Assembly (NCBI GenBank): GCA_046349955.1
Contig: JAXMBI010000011.1
Location: forward strand, 141,175-205,174
Length of the DNA stretch: 64,000 nt
Reading direction: 5' to 3'
Origin: JBGAPH01 sp046349955
GTDB lineage: Bacteria; Planctomycetota; Planctomycetia; Pirellulales; JBGAPH01
Shown piece by piece: positions 18,301-26,206 of this stretch; within the stretch, counting starts at the first letter, position 1, and the number at the start of each line of letters is the position of its first letter. Both the position numbers and the translations under genes were made by a program. The notes under the pieces are model-generated. The model had not been told where the DNA came from and did not search any database. It saw only the letters and a list, made by a program, of their open reading frames with translations.

Positions 18301-19894
18301 CTTGGACGGCTTCGTGGCCGCCGGCGACTACGTCTACTTCACCGCGCTCAACAGCGTTTCCGGCGCCGAGCTCTGGAAGACTGCCGGTACGCCCGAGACC
18401 ACGGGGTTGCTGATCGACCTGGCGCCGGGCTCCGACGGCGCCGCTCCCGAATCCCTGACTGAATACCGAGGACTGCTCTACTTTACCGCCTACGACGCCG
18501 TGAAGGGCCGGCAACTGTGGCAGACCGATGGTACAGCCGCTGGCACGCAGCTCGTGGTTGACCTCCCAGTCAACGCCGCACCGCGGGAATTGACGGTGGC
18601 CAACGGGCAACTGTTCTTCGTCGCCGACGACAACGCAACGGCAGAGCTGTGGCGGCTGGATCGCCGCGTCGACCCCCTGGCGCTTCCCGTGAAGCTGCAG
18701 CCGCAGGAGAGTCCGCTCTCCCAGGTCGCGCAGCTTACGAGCGCCGCGGGCCGGCTCTACTTCGTAGCGCATACGGAAGCGCGGGGCACGGAGGTCTGGT
18801 CCACTGACGGCAACATCGGCTCGCTGCAAAACGTCGTCTACTCCGTGGCACAGCCAGCTGGGGGCGAACTTCGTCTGTTGGCCGCGACGGGCCCCAGTCT
18901 ATTTTTCCTGCAGCAGACGCCGGCAGGCGCCAACCTTTGGCAAACCGACGCGCTGGGGGCCAGTGCCTTCCTGCAGGTCGATGCGGCGGATGCGAGCCGC
19001 CCGCGAATCGATCTGCCAACGACGCGGTTCGTCATCTCGGGGGTCCACTTGTACTTCACGGCGAGCAACGAGTTCGCGGGGGAAGAACTGTGGCGCACCA
19101 CCAGCCCGTTCGGGACGAACAAAGTTGGCATCGTAGCGGACATCAATCCCGGCGCCGCTGGATCTCAACCGACGGAGTTGACCGTGCTGGGCGACGAGGT
19201 GTTCTTCGTCGCCAACGATGGCGTGCACGGACCGGCGATCTGGCGGACCAACGGCGAGTTCGGCGGCACGAGTCTCGTTGTCGACGTCGATCCCAGCAAG
19301 TCGACGGCCGACCAACCTGCACAACTTACTGCGGTGGACCATTGGCTTTACTTCACGGCCACCAACCGCACGCTCGGGGTCGAGCTTTGGCGCACGGACG
19401 TTCTGGGATCGGGCGCCGATCGTGTGGCTGACTTGTGGCCGGGGGATCAAAGTTCGCGGCCGCTCGATCTGAGCTATCTGGGCGGCAGCCTGTACTTTTC
19501 GGCCCTGACGCCGGGGCTCGAGCGCATGCCCTTCGTGCTGAGTTACGCTACGCCGCTGCCCGGGGACGCCAACTTCGACGGGAGCGTGAATCTCAGCGAT
19601 TTTGGCGTGCTCAAGGCTCATTTCGGAGAGCCTGGCCCTCACGAAGACGGCGACTTCAACGGCGATGGCCGCATCGACCTGAGCGACTTCGGCATGCTCA
19701 AGCAAAACTTCGGCGCGGTTTGGCCAGCCGCAACACCGGCAGTCGCCGTTGCCGAAACCGAGGTTGAAACGGTTCGAAGTACGCCCGCCGCAGCCGCATC
19801 GCTCTTGCCAGCCGCTGCCTGGAGCGTTGCGGCCGATGCGCTGTTCGCGAACTTGGGCGGCGAGCCCGACCGCGCACCTGAGGAGCCGTTCTGA
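15344..19894 (+). CDS. Fusion surface protein: NxxGxxxF repeats, internal PEP-CTERM, LEPR-XLL, ELWxTDGT repeats, dockerin-like end
   Basis: This 1516-residue protein appears to be two surface proteins joined. Residues 1-30 are a signal peptide. About 40-485 carry NDAGDLAFFA/NDRGDVAFRA repeats of the NxxGxxxF type. A full PEP-CTERM signal follows: VPEP at 490-493, a hydrophobic stretch, then ARRKRP near 512-517. Directly after it stands LERRDLLT (524-531), a LEPR-XLL-like motif normally found near the N-terminus of another protein class. Residues about 550-1400 hold some 17 beta-propeller-like units around ELWRTDGTAAGT and LYFVADDGVHG. Residues 1406-1462 hold two dockerin-like EF-hand loops (GDANFDGSVNLSDFGVLK, GDFNGDGRIDLSDFGMLK), then a 54-residue tail. 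The reading frame is unbroken. It overlaps the next gene as TGATG. Confidence 0.85.
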   Translation: MSAARFFVARPALLGAAALLAATLAAPRLLAEPLLRTVALEGEYAPGTANRSGKFSAPVIDAAGRVAFAGELGGTDFDHDQGLWSEYQGRLQLMVRERTALPVAAPDSFFTYSRWQVYGDGRLSFATTPTQYVQGGPGNYQTTLKSINYDLLAVNDAGGLAYVTGDNQRLVRSIAGADVTVASVGQTLPGMPAGLTAREFLTPAFNDAGDLAFFAAASDAQGPAPWNGIWTYRGDALSPVALSNQVAPGAPDGRRFTGLRLPSLNGAGDVAFQAYVEGAAENGVWRTHNGQLELVAYRHQQPPGIAGDIDFDYFGDPAINDRGDVAFRAQLKGALPNPELDNGIWVQHDGQLRSIMYAGMPVPEAPAGSTFYGGPEPQINNAGHVVFHSGISPGINGSQGIFAYSVLGDYLWSIKSGDEIEVADNVFRTVTDLVLATPENLSAAIAGATQDGRRSPLNDAGQLAFEAFFSDRSQGVFVVQLPSVPNLTQVPEPSAWLLMSLGGLAVLGTARRKRPVRLAGGEPLERRDLLTVAPEMLANVGLTEYPDAWSSPAEFMQLGGLTLFAASSQDGRELWRSDGSAAGTQQVLNINPSYYSSDPDQLTRLGDRVFFTAFADPFGRELWQTDGTAAGTKLVVDLATNASAQPQELTVWGTRLAFTAETKALGRELYVYDPAANKTALVADLQPGLIGSVPSGLTVFGDKLLFVADDGVHGRELWAASPDGGVQLLQDLHPGAAHAFPATRGEAPLAIVGEWAYFAADDGVHGTELWRTNGLPGGANLVADLLEGPDSASPRSLTPVAGGLAFRANDGAHGTELWFTTGDAAGTRLVADIAPGTPTSAGRDLLAVGNNLYFVADDGVHGLELWVSNLTAAGTRMVADIAPGAEDARPEQLVAWNGAVYFTAQTSSLGRELWRTDGSTAGTVNVADLNPGGADGVERVALAGDRLWLAANDGVAGQEPWTLAADAQTPALVSDIGKRRVQSGRYLDGFVAAGDYVYFTALNSVSGAELWKTAGTPETTGLLIDLAPGSDGAAPESLTEYRGLLYFTAYDAVKGRQLWQTDGTAAGTQLVVDLPVNAAPRELTVANGQLFFVADDNATAELWRLDRRVDPLALPVKLQPQESPLSQVAQLTSAAGRLYFVAHTEARGTEVWSTDGNIGSLQNVVYSVAQPAGGELRLLAATGPSLFFLQQTPAGANLWQTDALGASAFLQVDAADASRPRIDLPTTRFVISGVHLYFTASNEFAGEELWRTTSPFGTNKVGIVADINPGAAGSQPTELTVLGDEVFFVANDGVHGPAIWRTNGEFGGTSLVVDVDPSKSTADQPAQLTAVDHWLYFTATNRTLGVELWRTDVLGSGADRVADLWPGDQSSRPLDLSYLGGSLYFSALTPGLERMPFVLSYATPLPGDANFDGSVNLSDFGVLKAHFGEPGPHEDGDFNGDGRIDLSDFGMLKQNFGAVWPAATPAVAVAETEVETVRSTPAAAASLLPAAAWSVAADALFANLGGEPDRAPEEPF

Positions 19895-21546
19895 TGCGGG
19901 TTGTTGCGGCCGCACTATTCGCCGTCGTGGGATTGGCTGCCGGCGCTTTCGCCCAGTCCGTGTCGCTCGAAGTCGTCGCTCTGGCGCCCGATCAGCGAGC
20001 GCCCTCCACGCCGGCGGCAGTTCATTACACGGGTTTGAGTTCGCCGCAAGTGAGCCCCGGCGGTCAGGTGCTCTATGGCGCGAACTTCCAGGGGCCCGGC
20101 TTCTCTGGCGACGGAATCTATTCCTCCCGAGACGCCCAATCCACGCTCGTCGTCCGCAGCGACACGGCTGCGCCGGGCACGAGCGGGCCGGCGCGGTTCG
20201 TAGATCCCCTGTGGCAAACGCCCCTGGCGACCGGCGACGACCAGGTCGCATTCACCAGCCATCTCACGGGGAACGGGGTCACGCCCGACAACGACCTCGG
20301 CCTTTGGTGGGGAAAAGCCGGCAGTCTCGAGCTCCTCGCGCGTACGGGTGGGCCCTTGCCAGGCCTTCCCCCAGGAACCCTTCCCGTGGGCCTCGATCTC
20401 GTCGGCTGGAACGACAACGGTCAGTTCCTCTTCCATGCGCCGCTCGAGGGCCCCGGCGTCGGCAGTACCAACGACAGTGCCTATTGGCGAGCCACCGGCA
20501 CGAACGTCGAACCCTTGGTCCGCACGGGACAACCGGCCCCCGAGCTTGGCCCAGGCGTTACGTTCAGGCTGCTCGCGTCCCAGGACTTCGCGTTCAACGA
20601 GCAAGGGCAGGCGGCTTTCGTCGGTCGAGTGATGGGGCCGGGCATCACCGCCACCTTCGACGATCGGGGAATCTGGGTTGGCGAGCCCGGCAATTTGCAA
20701 CTGGTCGCCCGCTCGCGCGAGCAGGCGCCCGGCGCGCCGCCCGGCGTCTTCTTTCAGATGGGCTTTCTCGAGTCGCTCTCTACGCCGAGCCTGAGCCCAA
20801 CGGGCGAACTGGCGTTTCGCTCGAGCCTGGTCGGAGCGGGGGTGGCCGTCGAGAATCCGTCGGCCATCTTCCAGGGAACGCCGGGCAATCTGCAGATGAT
20901 CGCCCGACTGGGCGACGCCGCGCCCGGCCTTCCGGCGGGCGTCCACTTCGCGGATTTCGGGTCGGCTTGGGGGCCGCTGGCGATCGCTGGCGGCCAAACC
21001 CTGTTCGAGAGCCAAGTGCTGGGCCACGGAGTCACGATCGATACCATGCGCGCCGTCTGGCTGGGCTCGCCGAGCGGGATCGAACTCGTCTTGCGAACCG
21101 GCGATTCAATCGAAGGCGTGCCGGACGGGCACTGGGGAAGCGCCATTTCGCCAAGCGTCAATGCGCTCGGGCAGATCGCCATGTTCGGCGATGTCGTCTT
21201 TCCCAACGACACCCGCGCGGGGCTCTTCGTGCGGGACGTCGCTGGCGCGTGGACGAAGATCGCCATGGTGGGCGACACCGTGGAGGTGGCGCCAGGCGAT
21301 CTACGGGTGGTGAAGGAACTTTGGCCGCCGGGCAACCAGTTCAACGAGCGGGGCGACCTCGTCTTCAGGGCGCATTTTACGGACTTCACGGAAGCCGTGT
21401 TGTTGGCTCATGTTCCCGAGCCGCCGGCCTGGGCGCTGCTGGCGATCGGCGCGGCTAGTCTCATGTCGATCCGCCGCCGAGGAAAGCGCGGCCGAGGAAG
21501 GTCTGACGCAAGAAGAAGCCAGAGCGCCGACTACAGCCCGCAGTAG
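19894..21546 (+). CDS. NxxGxxxF-repeat PEP-CTERM protein
   Basis: The 550-residue exported protein starts with a signal peptide (MRVVAAALFAVVGLAAGAFA). It contains tandem choice-of-anchor NxxGxxxF repeats (NDNGQFLFHA, NEQGQAAFVG, SPTGELAFRS, NALGQIAMFG, NERGDLVFRA). It ends with VPEPPAWALLAIGAASLM and a basic cluster. The tail after the PEP-CTERM helix is unusually long, about 25 residues (RRRGKRGRG then a polar stretch). It is a paralogue of the first 510 residues of the preceding gene and its start overlaps that gene's stop by one base, so the two are co-translated. Its last 16 bases overlap accD tail to tail. Confidence 0.85.
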   Translation: MRVVAAALFAVVGLAAGAFAQSVSLEVVALAPDQRAPSTPAAVHYTGLSSPQVSPGGQVLYGANFQGPGFSGDGIYSSRDAQSTLVVRSDTAAPGTSGPARFVDPLWQTPLATGDDQVAFTSHLTGNGVTPDNDLGLWWGKAGSLELLARTGGPLPGLPPGTLPVGLDLVGWNDNGQFLFHAPLEGPGVGSTNDSAYWRATGTNVEPLVRTGQPAPELGPGVTFRLLASQDFAFNEQGQAAFVGRVMGPGITATFDDRGIWVGEPGNLQLVARSREQAPGAPPGVFFQMGFLESLSTPSLSPTGELAFRSSLVGAGVAVENPSAIFQGTPGNLQMIARLGDAAPGLPAGVHFADFGSAWGPLAIAGGQTLFESQVLGHGVTIDTMRAVWLGSPSGIELVLRTGDSIEGVPDGHWGSAISPSVNALGQIAMFGDVVFPNDTRAGLFVRDVAGAWTKIAMVGDTVEVAPGDLRVVKELWPPGNQFNERGDLVFRAHFTDFTEAVLLAHVPEPPAWALLAIGAASLMSIRRRGKRGRGRSDARRSQSADYSPQ

Positions 21547-22436
21547 TCGATTGCCCGCGCGATTTCGGTCTTCAGATCCGCGCGATGCACGATGCGGTCG
21601 ACGAAGCCGTGTTCGAGCAGGAACTCGCTTGTCTGGAAGCCCTTGGGCAGTTCGATGCGGATCGTGGCCTTGATCGTGCGCGGGCCGGCGAAGCCGATCA
21701 GCGCCTTGGGCTCCGCGAACACCAGGTCGCCCAACGAAGCGAAGCTGGCCGCCACGCCCCCCATGGTGGGATTCGTGAGCACCGAGATGAATAGGCCCCC
21801 CGCCTGGTCGTAGCGGGCCAGCGCCGCCGAGACCTTGGCCATTTGCATGAGCGAGAGGATGCCTTCGTGCATGCGGGCGCCGCCCCCCGAGCCGCTGATG
21901 ATGATCAGCGGCAAGCGGTCTTCGGTGGCCCGTTCGATCGCCCGGGCCAGCTTTTCGCCAACCACCGAGCCCATGCTGCCCATGATGAACGCCGAGTCGG
22001 TCACCGCGAACACCACGCGACGGGCACGGATCATGCCTTGGCCCACGAGCGCCGCCTCGCGTAGCCCGGTGCGGGCTTGCTCGTCGACCAGGCGATCGCG
22101 ATAGGGCTTTTTGTCGGCGAAGCCCAGCGGGTCGAGCGGTTCGAGATGTCCGTCCCATTCCTCGAACGTGCCGTCGTCCAGCACCTGGGCAATGCGATCG
22201 CGGGCCGAAACGTACCAGTGATAGTCGCACTCGGGGCAAACGCCCAGCCGCCGCTCGGCCTCTTTGCGGAAGATCGTGGCCTGGCAACCGGGGCAGCGCT
22301 GCCACAGTCCTTCCGGCACTCCGCGCTTGGCCCGTTTGACGCCTGGAACGCTGTCCGCCGGCACGGCCGGGCTGTTGCTGGCCGAGGTCTGAATGCTAGA
22401 CATCGCCGGTCGCTCGGGTTGGGGGATTTCACTCAT
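21531..22436 (-). CDS. accD: Acetyl-CoA carboxylase carboxyltransferase subunit beta
   Basis: The subunit transfers CO2 from carboxybiotin to acetyl-CoA with AccA in fatty acid synthesis. The protein (301 residues from this start) has the Cys4 zinc ribbon (CPGCQ then CPECDYH) and the carboxyltransferase core: FIMGSMGSVVGEKL, IIISGSGGGARMHEG, LTNPTMGGVAASFA and ALIGFAGPRTI. The ATG at 22436 was chosen; the frame is open to 22505, and another ATG lies at 22403. No accA or folC is next to it. Confidence 0.93.
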   Translation of the reverse strand: MSEIPQPERPAMSSIQTSASNSPAVPADSVPGVKRAKRGVPEGLWQRCPGCQATIFRKEAERRLGVCPECDYHWYVSARDRIAQVLDDGTFEEWDGHLEPLDPLGFADKKPYRDRLVDEQARTGLREAALVGQGMIRARRVVFAVTDSAFIMGSMGSVVGEKLARAIERATEDRLPLIIISGSGGGARMHEGILSLMQMAKVSAALARYDQAGGLFISVLTNPTMGGVAASFASLGDLVFAEPKALIGFAGPRTIKATIRIELPKGFQTSEFLLEHGFVDRIVHRADLKTEIARAIDYCGL

Positions 22437-22520
22437 CGCTTCGGACGCCAGTGTATCCTTCCGCGGTCGGGAAACCAACCGCCCGGTTCCGGCCGCCCGC
22501 GTCATACGGGGGCTGAGGGG

Positions 22521-23102
22521 TCAGTGTCCGTTCGTCAGGGCGTGGGCGGCTGGATCGAGCAGTTCCCAGCGGCCGCTTTCGGAGCAGGCCTTCCAGAGGT
22601 CGCCCAGTTGGGCGCCCACCAGTTCGCTGCGGACGATGCTGGCCAGCGGCTCTGGAACCACCACCCCCACCACGTTTTGCTTGTTCTTCTTGAGGATCTT
22701 CTGCAGGGCCGGACGCACGCGCTCGCGGGCATCCTCGAGGGTCTCTCCCTGCGGCGGACAGATCGCCTCGGGCTGCTCCTGCCACTGGCGATAGACTTTC
22801 GGTTGCTTACGTTTGACCTCGTCGACCAGCATGCCCTGCCAGAGACCCTGGTTGAGGTTGTCGAACTGGTCGAGGACGACGGTCTTCACATCGAGGGCCA
22901 CGGCCAGCCGCTCGGCGGTTTGCTGCGAGCGGGCACAAGGCGCGGCGTAGACGACAGAAATCTCGAGGCCGCGGAGGGCTTCGACCAGGCGGTCAACCTG
23001 CTCACACCCGCGCTCGTTGAGCGGCACGTCGAGCGTTCCTTGAATGCGCCCCTGTAAGTCGTAGTCGGTTGCCCCGGGGAGAATCAGCGCAAATTTGCAC
23101 AT
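22521..23102 (-). CDS. Histidine-phosphatase-fold protein lacking the catalytic histidines
   Basis: The 193-residue protein aligns along its length with phosphoglycerate mutase-like phosphatases (GRIQGTLDVPLNERGCEQ, VYAAPCARSQQTAE, GLWQGM, PQGETLEDARERV). The defining RHG motif is changed to LPG (L8-P9-G10), so both the arginine and the nucleophilic histidine are gone. The second histidine, normally in SHG, falls at VVVPEPLASIVRSE and is also missing; the usual EINxGxWEG glutamate is not kept. It cannot work by the phosphohistidine mechanism. It may bind a phosphorylated ligand or partner. It lies between accD and scpB on the same strand. Confidence 0.8.
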   Translation of the reverse strand: MCKFALILPGATDYDLQGRIQGTLDVPLNERGCEQVDRLVEALRGLEISVVYAAPCARSQQTAERLAVALDVKTVVLDQFDNLNQGLWQGMLVDEVKRKQPKVYRQWQEQPEAICPPQGETLEDARERVRPALQKILKKNKQNVVGVVVPEPLASIVRSELVGAQLGDLWKACSESGRWELLDPAAHALTNGH

Positions 23103-23382
23103 TCGAGTACAGCGGTGGCTTTACACCGAGCAACCGGCTCGGCCACGCTGACAGTGTCCTCACGAAAAGAACCCATCCCCTTGGCCGCGGATCGTAGCAG
23201 AAGCCGCGGCACGGTGGATATGGAAACTGGGAAAGCCCTGGGCCCCCTTCTCCATTATTCACCGACACCCGCTGAAACGCGGGCCAGCGATTTGGGGGAA
23301 AGAGACGATTTTATGCACCGACCACGTAAAAAGGCCAGCCGGCCGCTGCGACTCGAATCGCAACGCTTTTCGAGGAAGCGAC

Positions 23383-24096
23383 TTACGGGCTATCCGCTGA
23401 TGGGTCGAGCTCGTGGCTGCGGGGCAACTCCGCCAAACTTTCCAGCTGAAAGACCTCGAGGAAACGGTCCGTCGTGCGATAGCTCCGCGGACCGCGCCCC
23501 CCTTGCGGCCGGCTGACTGCTAGCAAGTTGCGACGCACGAGTTGTCGCAAGACGCCGCTCGCCGCAGATCCGCAGCGCTCGGCGATCTCCTCGCCGGTGA
23601 GCGGACCGCGATACGCGACGAGTGAAAGAACTTCGAGCGCTCCTCGCGAGAGCCGGGCGCGGCGCGAGCGCGACTGGATCTGGTCGCGCAGACGAACGAA
23701 CTCGTGGGTTAGCGCCAGGCGGTACCCCGTGGCCAGGCGTTCGACTTCATACGGCCGGCCTTGGCCTCGGTAGAGGTCGTTGAGGCCCTGGGCAAGCTCG
23801 CCGAAGTCGGCGGCATTCAGCCCGCGCAGCACCGCGCTGCACTGCTCCAACGTAACCGGCTCGCCTCCGGGATGCCCCACGAAGAGTAGGCCCTCGAAGA
23901 TCATGGCCGGCGACACCGACGGGTCGGCCGGCGGATCGGCGGCGTCGCGGGGCGCGGCCACGTCCGAAGCGAGATGTTCGCCGGCGGGAGCGCTTCCTCC
24001 CAGCAGCTTGGCGAATGCCGCTACGAACCGACCGGCCGACAGCGGGGCGCTTTCAGCGGCGGGGCCCGGCGCAGAAGAACTCGATTTCGACGCCAT
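23383..24096 (-). CDS. scpB: Segregation and condensation protein B
   Basis: ScpB pairs with ScpA and SMC in the bacterial condensin that compacts and separates chromosomes. The 237-residue protein has two winged-helix units typical of the family: EGLLFVGHPGGEPVTLEQ with LNDLYRGQGRPYEVERLATGYRL, then LSRGALEVLSLVAYRGPLTGEEI with GPRSYRTTDRFLEVFQLESLAELP. An alanine/proline-rich N-terminal 65 residues is an addition relative to short family members. The ATG at 24096 was preferred; one at 24132 is also in frame. scpA is not in the window. Confidence 0.88.
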   Translation of the reverse strand: MASKSSSSAPGPAAESAPLSAGRFVAAFAKLLGGSAPAGEHLASDVAAPRDAADPPADPSVSPAMIFEGLLFVGHPGGEPVTLEQCSAVLRGLNAADFGELAQGLNDLYRGQGRPYEVERLATGYRLALTHEFVRLRDQIQSRSRRARLSRGALEVLSLVAYRGPLTGEEIAERCGSAASGVLRQLVRRNLLAVSRPQGGRGPRSYRTTDRFLEVFQLESLAELPRSHELDPSADSP

Positions 24097-24215
24097 CGCA
24101 GGGTATGCCTCACCCAGAAGACGCTCGCGCACGCCGCGAACTGCTTCGATCCTAGGCCGCGAGCGTCCGATCGGGCAATGCGAGATCCGCGCTGCCCGCC
24201 CGCAAGCCGGCCCGC

Positions 24216-25100
24216 TCAGCGAACCGCGGCGTTTACTTCGCCCTGGTCGCTGGTCATCAGCGCCAGGACCACGGAAACGTCGGTTTGCTCCGCCAAAAAC
24301 TGCGTCGAGCCGTCGCCCAGAACGACGTTGGCGCCCCCGGCGTGAAAGCTATAGATCCCGTGGGCGTTGCAGAAGTTGACCTTCTGGTAGACGAAGTCGT
24401 TTGACTCCATCGGCAGCCAGGCGCCCATCCAGTGCGGGCTGCGCTCGCCGCCGCCGTGCATGTGCAACGGGTTGCCTGCCTCCTCGTGCAGGAGAATGGT
24501 GTTCGAGAGGCCGTCGACGCACTCGCCCAAGCTGACGGGCGTGGTGAACTGCGGAAACACCGAGTACCGCGGCCCTCCCTCGTAGCTCGGGGGAGTCCAC
24601 ATGGTCCGCAGCGCGCCGCCCCCCAAGCTCTCGTCGAAGAAGACGCCGAACGGCGCCACGTAGTCGAGGTTGGCCAGCACCGCTTCGGCCGAGCGGGTGA
24701 CCTTGGCTTCCAAACGTGGATACCCTGGCGTTACGGGGCACTGGTGAATCGGCATCCGCGTGGCTGCCACCGCGGCGTTCGCCGGGTCGACCGGACTCAG
24801 CTTCCAGTTGACCTGGTCGGCCAGCGCCTGCTGCTCGTGGAACGGCAGCAGCGTGCCGCGCCAGGAGTGCCAGAAGGTCCAATTTGGGTCGCCGCGTCCG
24901 AGCGCCGGCAGCCGTTGCTTGTTCCGCTCGGCGTAGATGTGCAATCCGAGGCCGACTTGACGTAGATTGTGCTGACACTGCAGCCGCCGCGTCGATTCGC
25001 GTGCTGCTTGCACCGCCGGCAACATCAGGCCCACGAGCGCCCCGATGATCGCCACGACGACGAGCAGCTCGACGAGGCTGAACCCGCGACGTTGGAACAT
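24216..25100 (-). CDS. DUF1559 domain protein with prepilin-type N-terminus
   Basis: The 294-residue protein has the cleavage and methylation motif RRGFSLVELLVVVAIIGALVG, followed by PAVQAARESTRRLQCQHNLRQVGLGLH. It ends with FHAGGANVVLGDGSTQFLAE, the H-x9-DG motif that defines the planctomycete DUF1559 family. The pattern ANLDYVAPFGV matches the usual NY-G-N region. Substrate and partners are unknown. It is distant from the related gene at 9296-9997 and shows greater length and a full H-x9-DG. Confidence 0.92.
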   Translation of the reverse strand: MFQRRGFSLVELLVVVAIIGALVGLMLPAVQAARESTRRLQCQHNLRQVGLGLHIYAERNKQRLPALGRGDPNWTFWHSWRGTLLPFHEQQALADQVNWKLSPVDPANAAVAATRMPIHQCPVTPGYPRLEAKVTRSAEAVLANLDYVAPFGVFFDESLGGGALRTMWTPPSYEGGPRYSVFPQFTTPVSLGECVDGLSNTILLHEEAGNPLHMHGGGERSPHWMGAWLPMESNDFVYQKVNFCNAHGIYSFHAGGANVVLGDGSTQFLAEQTDVSVVLALMTSDQGEVNAAVR

Positions 25101-25225
25101 CCGAACCGCCTGACAGCCGAGCGCACTCGGCGTTGATTGCCCGATACACTAGGTGGCCTGCATAAAGTATTCTGATCATAGTCCAGTTTGCTGGCTGCGC
25201 AAAGCTTGCACGAGGATTTGTTCCA

Positions 25226-25960
25226 ATGCCGGAAGTTGCGCCTCGCCAACCCGATCCAACGCTGGCTCGCGCTTGGGTCCGCGAGGTCGACCGCCAGGCC
25301 CTGGCCGACTTTGGCCTTTCCGGACTAGTGCTGATGGAAAACGCCGGCCGCGGCGTCGCCGACCTTCTGTGCTCCCTGTCGCCGCCCGGAGCGGTCGCAA
25401 TCTGCTGCGGCCGAGGCAATAACGCCGGCGACGGCTTCGTGATCGCCCGGCATCTCGATTTCCGCGGTTGGCAAGTGCGGGTGCTCGTGTGGGCAGAGCC
25501 GGAGGAACTGCGCGGCGACGCCGGGGCCAATTTCGCGATCCTCGCCAAGTGCGGAATCGACCTCCTTTGCTGCGGCCCTCGGTTCGATGCCCAAACTCTG
25601 GCCGACAAGTTGGCCGGGGCCGATTGGATCGTCGACGCCCTGCTCGGCACCGGCGCCACGGGCGAACCGCGGCCGCCATTCGACGCCGTGATCGACGCGC
25701 TCAACGCCCGCCCCGCCCAGCGGCTGGCGGTCGATTTGCCGAGCGGCCTCGATTGCGACACGGGCCAGCCGGCCCGCCACACGATCCGCGCGGATCACAC
25801 GGCCACCTTCGTCGCGGCCAAGCCGGGCTTCGGCCAGCCGGCCGCGGCGCCCTTCGTCGGGCAATTGCACGTGCTCGAGATTGGCGTGCCGCGCAGGCTG
25901 CTCGAGGAGGTGTTCGCCGACCAAGCGCGGGCGGCACAGGGCTCGTCGGCCAGCGGCTAA
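25226..25960 (+). CDS. nnrE: NAD(P)H-hydrate epimerase
   Basis: The enzyme interconverts the R and S forms of damaged hydrated NAD(P)H so that the S-specific dehydratase can repair it. The 244-residue product is a YjeF_N domain: LVLMENAGRGVADLL, CGRGNNAGDGFVIARHL, DWIVDALLGTGATGEPR and AVDLPSGLDCDTG are the expected ligand-binding motifs, and FVAAKPGF follows. The C-terminal dehydratase (NnrD) half found in fused versions is absent. The ATG at 25226 has GAGG upstream. It points away from the DUF1559 gene. Confidence 0.9.
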   Translation: MPEVAPRQPDPTLARAWVREVDRQALADFGLSGLVLMENAGRGVADLLCSLSPPGAVAICCGRGNNAGDGFVIARHLDFRGWQVRVLVWAEPEELRGDAGANFAILAKCGIDLLCCGPRFDAQTLADKLAGADWIVDALLGTGATGEPRPPFDAVIDALNARPAQRLAVDLPSGLDCDTGQPARHTIRADHTATFVAAKPGFGQPAAAPFVGQLHVLEIGVPRRLLEEVFADQARAAQGSSASG

Positions 25961-25969
25961 CACGCTTTG

Positions 25970-26206
25970 CTACTGGCCGTGGGTTTGCATGGGGAAGCCG
26001 ATCGGGGCGAGCAGCCAGTTCGTCGCGGCAGCCCGCAGGCGTTGCACCTGAATACTCCAGGCGCCGCGGGCCGCGGCGCGCTGTTCCATCTTTACTGAGT
26101 ACAAACAGATCACACCGCCGAGCCACAGCCCGTCCTCGTCGAACCGATCGGACTCGATCAGGCTGAGCGGCCGCTTCCATGGATGTAGCAGAATATCGCC
26201 AAACAT
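25970..26206 (-). CDS. Small hypothetical protein
   Basis: The predicted product is 78 residues (starts MFGDILLHPWKRPLSLIESD). No family was recognised. The case for a real gene is the strong ribosome binding site GGAGGA ending 7 bases before the ATG. It reads like a folded globular piece, with tryptophans and a mixed charge pattern, and has no signal peptide. It converges on nnrE with only 9 bases between stops. Confidence 0.5.
   Translation of the reverse strand: MFGDILLHPWKRPLSLIESDRFDEDGLWLGGVICLYSVKMEQRAAARGAWSIQVQRLRAAATNWLLAPIGFPMQTHGQ

Noticed and set aside
1639..19894. Cellulosome-type dockerin system
   Set aside because: The EF-hand-like loops resemble dockerins, but no cohesin or glycoside hydrolase is in the window, so a cellulosome is not supported.
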